The notes under the pieces: model-generated
What the model was told of the DNA's origin: nothing
What the model saw: the letters and a program-made list of their open reading frames with translations, nothing else
The model's database searches: none
Shown here: positions 34,701 through 45,200 of the stretch, piece by piece
Layout: each line of letters opens with the position of its first letter
How positions within the stretch are numbered: position 1 is the stretch's first letter
From: Sphagnum compactum
Lineage: Eukaryota; Bryophyta; Sphagnopsida; Sphagnales
NCBI GenBank assembly: GCA_965153455.1
Contig: OZ234503.1
Location: forward strand, 7,966,157 to 8,030,156
Length of the DNA: 64,000 bases
Direction: 5' to 3'
Program-made: the position numbers and the translations under genes

Positions 34701-36733
34701 CTCTGATGTTCTGAAAGTAGCATCAATGTTCATCATTGCTAATGGTGAACAATCTAGTTCTTGCATGCCCAACATAGAGAAGAAGATAAGAGGCCAGAGT
34801 AGGTACCCAAAATCAGCGGCACTTTGGCATCTATTTGTGATGCCAGGTAGTTTTTAGCAATGTGAGTCACTGCACATACCCCCACACACACACCATGCAA
34901 ACTTCAATTTGATTCTCTTCTGCAACCCCATTTCCTTAAAACAACACTTCATAATGCTACATTACCCAAATCGCACCGATTTCCATGGTAACAATTCTAC
35001 CTCCTCACAAGTAGCAGCTACTGGCTGTGGTACCCATTGGCACAATCTGAAAGAATGATGGTAGTTCTGAGTACGAGATTGTGCCTCAGAATACAGTAGG
35101 TTGTTCAGCATACAGGTTTCTGGAGTTTAAGAAGAAAACAAAGGGGGGAAATGCTCTGTATAGAACTAGAAATGCTGAAAGAGAGTATGAAGGAGGGACC
35201 CTGGGTGACTTTCTCTCTGGCCCTCATGCCTCAAATGACACATATATCTTCCATCCTTTCCATCCTTATTGGGCAACCATGTGAAATGCCTCACACAAAA
35301 TAGATGTTTCTGAGGTGTTGTCCTTACCCACTTTCTCCTACATGCAGAACATCCATACAACACAAAATCCCACATGAAACCCATCAGCACAACACATCAT
35401 ATAAAGAAGCTTAAAAGCAACAGGCAAATTTTGTAGTCTTTTCTCAACACACTCAAGCATGAATAAAATAGAGGTTTATTGGACCTTCATGATGGCAAAT
35501 CCAAGCTTCTACTCATCTCCGTATCCACTGACTTTCTTAATACACTCAGATGCAACAAGAGGTTTAGGTTTTAGGTTTCTATGGGACCCATGACACATGT
35601 CCAGTTGTAAATAGACATGCTTGAATTCAGAGCAGAGCAATGTTACAGCATATGACATTCCTTGTGGAGTCACTCAAATTCACCCTTCCAATGCCACAGT
35701 AAGCAAGTCTTTTGATTGAGAGAGAGAGAGAGAGAGAGAGCAAATACACTAACCATGAATGCTGGGGCAATGTAATAGTCACCCTGCAAATGCTGGAATG
35801 ATCGTGTGACTGTCTGTCGGTATTTGAACACAATGTCAGCTGCATTTGTCACACAGAATCCAAAAAGCATGAGTTGCAATCTCAAAGTTGAAGTTTCAAA
35901 AAACTGCATTGTCAAAGACAACCTTCTGGAGTTGCAATGAGACTTCTTCCATCAGATTCATTGCATGCCAAATTTGTCTACAATTTCAGAGGAAGAATCT
36001 CTAGCTTTCCCACTCACACGCTGAACAATTTCACGAGACAAACAAGTGAGACACAGAATTGCACAGTTTGTGGCACTCAATTCTCTCTCGACACTTGGGA
36101 GACACTCAGGAATGAGAAAACCCTAGAACTTTTGTTGTTGCAAGAGGATTGACTAAGCATGTTTCTGTTTTGCTATGGAGTTCCAATCCCAACAAACTCA
36201 CCATCTTTGCCCAGAAAATCGCCAACAAACAGAGGGTCAATCAAGCCAGCTCTCGCTCCCACTGTGATGTTGAGATTGTCCGCCTCCTTCCCCAGTCTGT
36301 AGAGATAATCGTTTCCTTCAACATCCTTGGCCTCCCAAGAGGACTGATATTTCTTCTTCTTCCCCTCCTCGCTGCTTTCCTGCTTGCTTTCACTCTCCTC
36401 CTCTTCCTGGAGCTCCCGCGCATTCTCCCCTTCTCCTCCTGCCGCATCCTTAGCCTCTAAACCCTCCTCTTCAGCAGCAGGCCGAAGACATCGTCGAACT
36501 TGACTCGCTTCCTTAGAAGACTGGAGATGGTGAACTGGTCTCAGACGACATCTCCACGGAAAGCTGCGACCCATTCTTCTGTTGCTGGGTATGGCAGCTG
36601 TGCAAGCAAGGCAACAGCGATGTCTGTGTTCACCACCATCACCCCTGTTGCTGCTGCTGCTGCTGCTGCTGCTTCTAACAATGATACAATTGACAGCAAC
36701 AATGGAGGTGGAGAGAGCAACGGCCTCCATCAC
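31795..36733 (-). CDS. Rubisco activase-like AAA+ ATPase (AT1G73110-type), at least eleven exons
   Basis: Minus-strand exons are 36733-36202, 35839-35754, 34869-34807, 34515-34402, 34218-34157, 33900-33846, 33648-33447, 32920-32814, 32630-32575, 32157-32065 and 31932-31795. All borders are GT..AG. All phases agree except between exons 2 and 3, where one base modulo three is missing, so a microexon of 7 or 10 nt (or an unusual splice) must lie in 34870-35753. Protein length is about 504. Residues 1-~125 are a Ser-rich putative plastid peptide followed by a Glu/Lys-rich stretch. Then come 'GARAGLIDPLFVGDFLGKDA', 'FQHLQGDYYIAPAFM', Walker A 'GVWGGKGQGKSFQTELIF', 'PIIMSAGEMES', Walker B 'LMINDLDAGIGRFE', 'TQMTVNNQMVVGTLMNLADN', 'VPIICTGNDFSKVWAPLIRD' and a C terminus 'LVEEQKMVMSMKLSEEYMK'. 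Classical activase remodels inhibited Rubisco; the role of this clade is not settled. It matches the AT1G73110-like clade better than canonical RCA. Confidence 0.93.
32435..32590. repeat. ~49-bp tandem repeat carrying copies of the exon 9 5' splice site
   Basis: Units begin near 32435, 32484 and 32535, with a partial fourth at 32584 inside exon 9. Each unit contains 'atgtgcatcaagg', 'agattaggaaca', 'gatcatgagc' and 'attaccttcagg'. On the minus strand the last phrase is the exon end CTGAAG followed by donor GTAAT. The array therefore presents one used donor (32575/32574) and two further copies downstream in the intron. Confidence 0.85.
33865..34190. repeat. Tandem duplication (~160 bp) inside the activase-like gene
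   Basis: Segment 33865-34018 aligns with 34028-34183 at an offset of 160-165 bp. Both contain 'agcagctcat.ttccc' (33885-33900; 34045-34060) and 'gatgactag.tg.gctgc' (34001-34018; 34166-34183), with alignable sequence between. The real exon 6 start lies in the left copy and the real exon 5 end in the right copy. The intron between exons 5 and 6 thus contains a ghost exon 5 end and a ghost exon 6 start. Confidence 0.82.
35719..35740. repeat. GA microsatellite in activase-like intron 2
   Basis: A pure GA run lies 14 bases downstream (on the minus strand) of the exon 2 donor at 35753. On the transcribed strand it reads as CU repeats right after the 5' splice site, inside the intron where the missing microexon must be found. 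Confidence 0.7.
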
Positions 36734-38880
36734 TGCACAAACTTCTGATGCAAATAGAGATGGACAGTGGACACTACCGCTAACTTGTTCTTCTTCTTGT
36801 TCTTATTTTCCCTGTACATGCTATGCATCACCAATTGCACATCTGCTTATACCCAATTCAATTCTCTTCTCACAGCAGCTTCGGCAGTCGCGACAAGAGA
36901 AAGTGAGAGAATTTCTGCTGCCAGGAGATGGATGAGCGGCGACCGTCGTCAGCCACAAACCAAGGATAATTCTCTAAAGACACTGCAGTTTTATGAGAAG
37001 GAACGTAACTAGATTTTCCAACTCTGTGATTCTCTTCCGATGGATGAGGATCTCCTCAAGAAGAATGTTCTCTCCGTGAATCCGCAGCTGCCCGCTAATC
37101 CTGGATCAAGGGTGATTTGATCTCCCTTTCATAAAACGATTAGAGAAAGATTAGGTGATGTGGGTTGGGTTCTCGTTTGCTTTTTTCCCTTCTTCGTTTT
37201 GTCCTTGGATTTTGGTGCAGACAGCCAGTATCAACAATGTCTTTTCTCGATGCATAGACGACATTGATTCTGGTCATTGCAGCTCATGTCATGTGCGACG
37301 TGCTTTTAAGGACTGAGCTTCAATCTAGAGTCTTCAAAAACCCGGAATTCTGATGATGAGACAGATGACAAAAATGATGTCGCAGCTTGTGGATTTTGTA
37401 AGAATCGCAGATTTCCAGACCCACTAGTAAGTGCAATCTGGAGAGTGGGGAGGGTCTGCACCGTTTATAACCCATGTTCCTTTCCGGGGAAGAGGTGGTC
37501 GATTGGTTCATGAAGAACCTGAAAGAATCAGAATGTACCATCTAAAGGAATCGAAAGAGGAGAATCAGCTCCAAGTCCTTCTTATTTTGCAGTTTTAAGA
37601 AGAAAGACAGAGCGTGATTAGCTTGTTATGCACTCGTCCTTCTTCCAAAGATGACGCTTCTTGCCTCTCTCGTCGCTGCAGGTGATTTGATTTCCCCAGT
37701 TCTTTACCAGCTCCTCCATCTAGGTGATGCTTTTCTCAATTGGGTACAAGTAAGGAAGTAGATGATGATGCAAATGGTGGGGAACACGCACAACAGCGGA
37801 ATCGCCTTGGGTCTTCTTCTTTTGATGGGTTTCTTGGGTTTCAGGTCATGTGCAGCACTGGAAGTAATGAATGGGGAAGGTGATTTGTTGCTCTGTTGCT
37901 TGTAACTTTTCTCAGTGAAGCTTGTTTATTTTTCTTCTTCGTTGCTTCTGAAATGTGGACGAGTTCAATGGGGAAGAATCCAAGGTGGATCACAGGGATT
38001 GGAAAGCTGTAGAAGAAGTGTTAGGGTTTGCAGAATCATTTGCATTCAATCTTATTGTGGAGTTTGTGAATGTTGTCTAATGTCAGCTGAAAGGGAACAG
38101 AGGTTTCGTTTTTCCCCATGAAAAATAGCGTTAGCCAATGAGGTTAGGATATATGTTTTTTTATTTGTTTTGGGTTTTATTGGGAAGACCAGGAATTCTT
38201 TGTGGGTTCAATGGCAAAATTGGCAGAGAAAGCAGCTTCAACAATGATGCATAGTATGAGGGGGTGACAAGAGACACACCCTTGTTGGAGAATTCCAGAG
38301 AAAGTTTGAAGAAACTGGTTATATCGTGAATCATGCACGGGTCAAGATTGGATCTGGACATGATGCAATCATGAAAGGAAAGCAGCCAATGCAGAACTGG
38401 GGGTATGTTTCTTCCTTCCGTCACTGAATTCCATCACAAAAAAAACTACAGCCGTTCATGATATCTTGTTTGTCTTTATGCACATGGGATGTTTAGCTTG
38501 AATTGCAGTGATGATGAGATTGAGGAGACGAGTTGTTTGGACTGAAAATATGGTGCAGGCATTTTCAGCTGCTATGAGCATCTGTGGATGCAAACACACC
38601 AGTCATAGACGGGCACAAATTATGTGCTTGTAGTCATGAGTTGGCAGCGTGGCTTATAAACCCACTCCAGATCTTGTACCTGGATGCCAAGGAAAGTCTA
38701 TTCTATTCACTCTCAAAAACCCTTTCTCAAACATCTTTGCAATAGGCAGCTTTTGCTCTTGGAAGTGGAACCCTTCAAGGCCATTTGCTTTTAGGTTATT
38801 GTGTCCCTTTCCACAACTGATTCTTCTGAGCTAAGAGTGAAAATGCACCCCAGAAATTGGGAGAATAGAGAAAGAGTTTT
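36734..38880. other. 5' flank of the activase-like gene with coding-like fragments on the plus strand
   Basis: The left part is the promoter/leader of the minus-strand activase-like gene. On the plus strand an ATG at 37040 opens a short frame ('MDEDLLKKNVLSVNPQLP') that can be joined over a GT..AG intron (37113-37219) to 'TASINNVFSRCIDDIDSG', ending at a TGA near 37316, for about 55 residues. Further on, 37346-37520 reads 'DETDDKNDVAACGFCKNRRF' and, after a frame change, 'MFLSGEEVVDWFMKNLK', which resembles the core of a DEP domain. No continuous gene can be assembled. It may be a decayed or poorly resolved gene. Confidence 0.3.
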
Positions 38881-38898
38881 TGTGGGATATACAGAGCA

Positions 38899-39298
38899 TC
38901 AAATAGAGGTTCAAAGGTTGAATATATTGTTCAAATAATTGATTATTTAAAGTGTGATCATCAAGGGTGAAGCTTTGAACACCCCCAAATTGGTTTTGTT
39001 GCTTATCTCATGATTATTTTGCCAATTATTACACCCATTGGTGATATATGGTCGTGGCATGGACAAAGATAATTGTTGTCCATATGAGCCATAGTCATGT
39101 ATGCTATGATGTCAACTTCTTCGATGCAAAGGGTGAGAAACTGTTCATAAAAATGACCTTTGAATCATCAATGATTCTTGAGTAGAATTTTGAATATTTG
39201 AGGATTCAATAATCAATCCACTCATATGTAGCCAAGTGGACATTTGAGATAATGGATTATTGCAAGTAGATAATCAGCCTTCGAACTCCCCTAATATA
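38899..39298. mobile_element. Non-autonomous TIR element, copy 2
   Basis: The left end reads 'agaggttcaaaggttgaata'. The right end read in reverse complement is 'ttaggggagttcgaaggctg' plus 'attatct', matching the ends of the element at 27714-28079. The interiors share 'tgtgatcatcaagggtgaa', 'ctttgaacaccc' and 'gataatggattattg'-type sequence. No coding region is visible. Confidence 0.6.
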
Positions 39299-41763
39299 CA
39301 TTATCTACCCATTAGTGGAATGTTGCTACTGTTTTTGACAATTAGTGGATATGTATTTGTGAGTGGTGATGCATGACTCCAAGTAGGCAAAGAGATGTTT
39401 GGCATCAAATGGAGCAAGGATGACAATGTATGGTGCAAGATCCTCTCATTCTTTAAGCTCGTTCTTTTTTTATTTGTTGTTGGATATTTGGTTGTCTGTT
39501 CCAAGTAGAAGCTATTTGCCAAGAAAGATGGTTCAAGCTATGGCCAATCAAGTTAGGTGTTCTTCTTTGAATTTACCTACCCAGCTATCAAGGATTTCAA
39601 AGTTCATTTTTTGTGGTTTGAAGTTATAGAAGGTCTGAAAGATTCCCTATCAAATTTATTATTTGTTCAAGTCGTTCGAGACAAGCTAGCAAATAATAGA
39701 AGGATGTTCTTAAAAAATTATTTCGCTTGTAGCCAAATTTGGTTAAATCTTCTTGTGGATCATCATGGCTTTGGCTACGTCACAAAATTGAAAAAAAGAA
39801 CATTATCACAAGATGACTTGTTCTTGTTTCAATTGTAAATATTTAGAAGAGCAAATTTCTGAACAAGAACTTGTGTGCTCGTATTCTTGACTTGATTTGT
39901 GCACCAAATTGTCAAAATTTAATAAAGCATATGTAATTAGAATTATTGTGAGGAGTGAATGTCGATAGTAGCTATGCTTATTGACACCTTAATTTCATTA
40001 TGTGACACAAATTAACCTAGATTTACAACAAGAAAAAAAATCATTATAGTTGTGAAAGCAAGTGCAATTGAAACAACATCAAAACAAGGCAAGTGCACAT
40101 TCTAAAAGAAATTGTAATTGAAAAATGAATGTCAATTCTTAATTGAATTGTTCAAGTTGTAGTTATAATCAAACTGTTCAAGCCATATCTAAGTTTGTGG
40201 AATAACATGCTTGTTTGTTACAAGGAATAGGATTCGAACCATTGCCATGTAATCCATGGCATTTTTCATCGTATTTGTGGAAAGATGATTGGTTTGCACC
40301 ACAACTTTTAGACTTTCCATTAGCAAAAAATCCCAAGCAAACTTGACACATAGTTGAATGTTTTGAACCACATAGACCCACCTTAATATAACATGCATTT
40401 TGATTTGTACAAACCAATGAAAGATTATCACCTATTGCTCATGATGTTCATATGTTCCAAGAAAATGTATCAACCTTCCAACTTCTTGCATCGTCACCTT
40501 GATTTGCGAAATTTGAACCCATTTAAATATCTTAAACAAATTCTTCACCCACCCATTTTCATCCATTAACTTTTGGGGGTTAATGAATACACATTGAACT
40601 AACATTGACTTGCCATAGATTGTTACCAAAGTTATCTTATAAAACTAAAGACATGTGCAATTTGGGTGTGTAATGGTGCATAAGCAACATTAGGTGATTC
40701 CAAAAGACATTGACTAGATCATAAAATTTGTACATTATCAATGGAAGTTCATCAAAAACTTTCAAAAACAAGTTATCCCATTTAGACTTATGATTATTAT
40801 TATTATTTTCATAGAGAGGTATCCATTAAAAAAATCCATGTTTTGGACTCCACAAAGCAAGATGCCTGCTCTCCATTAGAAATTAAATCTCATCACTATG
40901 TTATGTAACCCTCACTTTGTATTTCTTGCTTTTGAATGAAGCAAAAAAATGTTAGTTGAATCAATGTCCATTATCAAAAAACATCATCATTTATCACTTC
41001 TTGAATTCAACAATAACCAACTACTTTTTGTGTGATCACATGTTTCTAATCAAATGATCTTCATAGTTTACCCTAATGTTGTCATTGCATCTATGCCCTT
41101 TGCTCTAATGAAACATAAATTATGGAAACTTTTCATTGAGTGTGTGGGGTTGAACACAAATACAACCTCAAAACTTAAAACATACATCAAGGGTGAAAGG
41201 CGTAAATCTAGGAAATTTATTGTTTTACTTATTTTCTTGAAATTAAAAAGTGTTTAAATTGAGGCAATCAAAAAATAAAATGAGAGAATTTGCAAGAACA
41301 ATGCTATAGTGGAGGACCATAACATCCTTGAACAAGTGTTTTCTACCTAATGAAAAGATTGACTTGGCAAGATCCATCAATCCCTTACTTCATTTTTTTT
41401 TATAGTAATGTAAACAAAATACACTAGATTGGTTAATAATAGCATCAAATACACATGTAGCAAGGAATCATACCAATTCTAACCTAGGTGCCACGTGGGC
41501 TAATAAATTGAACTTTATTTTTCAAACTATCACAAATTTTAGGTCCATTTCAAATAGCTGCAAATAGTTCTAAAAACATGATTACAATAATTTAACTTTT
41601 GAAGTCCGTGCAAACAAGAATTAAAAAATAATTTACCTAAAAATAATATTATTATGCTCACAAAATCATCTACTTGTTAGTCCTTTTATTTAGAAACCCC
41701 AATATTTTGTTGTTTATACTATTTTTTGTGTATATTTTACCATGCTTTCACCCCACAAGTAGT
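39299..41763. other. AT-rich intergenic DNA
   Basis: No gene supported. On the minus strand 40178-40417 reads as a 79-residue Cys-rich frame ('CGSKHSTMCQVCLGFF', 'CHGLHGNGSNPIPCNKQAC') with no family I recognise. 39557-39838 on the plus strand is another isolated frame of 93 codons. Both could be relics of mobile elements. Confidence 0.35.
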
Positions 41764-42260
41764 TAGGTAAACTAAATAAGCATTAAAAGGATCCTTGTTA
41801 ACCACCTAAGAGTCACTAATGAGCATTGGGGGTCTTTCACAAACACTTAGGTAAGCACTTGGAGTCCTTGTCAACCACCTAAGAGCCACTAATGAACATT
41901 GGTGGTCCTTCACAACCATTTAGGTAGATTGGGTAAGCACTTAGGGTCCTTGTCAACCATTTAAGAGCCACTAATGAACATTGATGGTCCTTCACAATCA
42001 TTTAGGTAGATAGGGTAAACACTTAGGGTCCTTGTCAACCACCTAAAAGCCACTATTGAACATAGTGGTCCTTCACAACCACTTAGGTAGATTTAGTAAA
42101 CACTTGGGGTCCTTGTCAACCATTTAAAAAAATTCAATAAACATTAAGGTCCCTTACAAGCATTCAAATAGATTAGACTATGAGCACTTAGGGTCCTTAT
42201 CAACCACCCAAAAGTCTTTGGTGAACATTGCGAGTCCTAATTTAATTATGGGTGTTTGAT
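41764..42260. repeat. Minisatellite, unit ~85-90 bp, about six copies
   Basis: Units repeat 'cacttagggtccttgtcaac', 'cacctaagagccactaatga', 'acattggtggtccttcacaa' and 'ccatttaggtagattgggta'. Central copies are about 85-90 percent alike and the right-hand copies are more degraded. There is no open frame and no obvious link to a gene. Confidence 0.88.
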
Positions 42261-45200
42261 AAATGCTTAGAATCCTTTTCAATCACCCCAATGTGTTTGG
42301 TAACCATCAAGTGTGATTGTCAAACAACTATGAGTCATGATTAAACAATTGTACATGTGTTGGCAAAACATTATTGGGTGAAAACACATTATGATGAACT
42401 TTTTTAGATGTCATAGTTTTGGTTTTTCTAGGTCAATCAAGTCTTGTTTTATATAATTCAAATTCATTTAAATATAGCAAAGGGAAATGAAAAATTGAAA
42501 ATGATAATTTAACCTTCCCAATTTTGAAAATTTTACTCAAAAATTATCAATATTCAATCCAAGGTGGATTTTGCAACGTACGGTATAGCTAATTTCATAG
42601 TTCAAAATATTATGGTTATAGACTTTTTGCTTTTAGTGAAGTTGAAAAATATCATTATAATTTTTTGCCACCACACATTCAAGTATCATAACACTTCAGA
42701 GATGAAAAAATATTGCTAAAAAAAAATCTTTCATTTTTTAAAAGATTCAAAATGGAGATTTCAAAAGTGTAAAGTCAATTTAAATACCAAAATTAGTTTT
42801 TTCAAACCCCATATTTTTAGATGTGTTTTCAAAAGGTTTAAATTAGGGTGGTATGAATTTAGACATGGAAAAAAATGTGAACTTTAGCATCAGTTAGATG
42901 TTTTTATTGAAAAATACATTAGATTTGAATTTTTAAAATGGACTTTCAACTACCCATTTTGTTATAGTGTATCATGTTTTTACCCTAATATTTTGGAAAT
43001 GTGTTAAAAAATGTTTAAATTAAGGTGGTATGAATTTGGATATGGAAAAAAATGTTCTTTTAAAAATCATTTAAATGTTTTTAATTGGGATCTAGTTTCA
43101 CTACATTTGAAATACATTAGATTTGGATTCTTATATGGACTTTCAATTGTTGTTTTGGGTCTACCATGGTGTGTTTTCACCCTATTAGTGTTTGAAATTC
43201 AATTCTTAGTGTAAGGATTAAAGACAATTGGTGAAGTACATATTAATCTTAGATAAGCATTTAGGTGTGGTGAAAACATTCATAGGTCCTTTGAAGTACA
43301 CCAAAAAATATGATAAATATTTGGTAGTCAGTTTCATTTACGTAAGAATATTTAATTCTAAAATTGCACGTTGAAATCATTTTTTTATTGTTAGTGTCTT
43401 TGGGAAGGACTAATATATGTACCTCCATTTGTTGAAGATGCTTGGAAAACACTTATGAATATCAGTTAAAACTAACAATGTGTTAGTTCAATACATTATA
43501 ATGGGGTAGTATTTAAGAATTCTTCTATGTGATTTGATTGTGAAGTTATTGTGATGCAAATAATAGTATTGTAACTTGCATGTTTGTAATAAACCATTGA
43601 AAAACTCAATAAAAGGTGAAAGCACATTATGATGACCCCCTTCTAACATTTTTGGGTCTAGTATTATAGTACATATAATATAATTGTTTCAAAAGTATGA
43701 TGTATTTAATTTTAGGTATAAATTTTGGTTTTTGGGCATTACCATTATTATTTTTTAAAAACTAATGTTATTTGATATTATTTTTAAAATAATAATAAAT
43801 TTCATTATCTATATTGAAAGATCCATGGGTATATTTATAATATACGTGATTGGTATAATAAGGCCATTGTCTTGTTTTGAATACATTTATTTTAAAGTTT
43901 CATTAGTCATTAAAATAATCAAGTTCAATGGAATTTAAAATATAACCCATCTAATTATGCTTGTCATCTTCCATGTGAATGTGATTATCACATCTTTGTT
44001 GAAAAAACTCAATTTTGAAATGAAAATTTTCAAATTAGTCACATGGTATTTAAACATGGTTCAATAATACTTTCAACTTTTGTTTTAACAAAAATTAAAA
44101 GTTTTTAAAAAATATATTTATGTTTTTGACGTTACATTTGTTTCCACAAATATATTCCAATTTCCCACTTTATAAAATGAAATGAAATTTTTTTTCTAGT
44201 ATTTTGCTTAGGTTATATTTTTACATAATATGAAAATATATTATGAAAATCTTTCAAAAGTCAAAAGTTTGAAGTGTGATACACTCAAACATGCACATTT
44301 CTAAAAAATAATACATTTGACATTCCAAAGATAGTGAAGCATAGGGAATTTAAACAATTTTCCATATGGTCTAGTTCAAATGGACAAGTTAGCTATGCAG
44401 GCATATGGAAAAGAAAACTCATGTGAATTTTAAAATGATTATAAGGGGATATCTAATAAGGAACCATCATCTTGGAGGTAGTACAGTATTGTTATTTTCT
44501 TCATTGAAATTTCCACAATGTAGGTGTGATAGATTTCCATTTCCAATTTTTATGTTTTGTTGATGTTAATGAAAATTCCATGCACTCTTGGCAAAAAGAT
44601 AAACACTTATATGTGGTACAAAAGTAGGGTTAAATTATGTAGTAATTTTTTTGTGGGTCCATAAATTACATTCAAGTGCATGTTTATGTTATTGTCACAA
44701 TCTTAGCTTTGGGTTCACGACCAAGGCAAGGGCATGAAAAGGTGCAGGTTGAGAGTGCAACCTATGAGTCACATTCACTCTCTTGAGAGTGTAAATGAGT
44801 GAGGGAATGAACCCACACACTCTTAAGTGGACTCCCACTTTGAGAGCTGAAGTCCCTATGGAGTCCTGAATTTTCAAAGAGCAATTTGAAGGGTCAAAAC
44901 TCATTGGATTGAAGACTTCTTTATAGCATTGGAAAACTCCTAAGACGTAGATGTTTAAAATGGGCTTGCATGATCCATTTGAATACTTAAAACACAAGTT
45001 ATGGCCGAAAGAAGGGTTGGGAGTCAAAGTGTCAATTCGATTCCTGACCACTAAAAGTTGGGAATCGCCCTGAATTACATGTGTGTAGGAGGTGTGCCAC
45101 ATATTTTTGGAAAGCTCTCGATAAGGGCTACAACATTGTTTTAAACCTCACCTCAATCAAAGATCTACACAAGAAATTATGGGTGTCCAAAATCACAAGA

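Noticed and set aside
40215-40250. tRNA-like T-loop (reverse complement contains 'ggttcgaatcc')
   Set aside because: The flanking bases do not form a T stem, and no anticodon arm or acceptor stem of proper spacing can be drawn.
41764-42260. CRISPR-like regular spacing
   Set aside because: The whole unit repeats with no unique spacers. This is a minisatellite in eukaryotic DNA.
44695-45102. 135-codon minus-strand frame
   Set aside because: No family resemblance and it lies in repeat-relic DNA. Kept only as part of the intergenic description.
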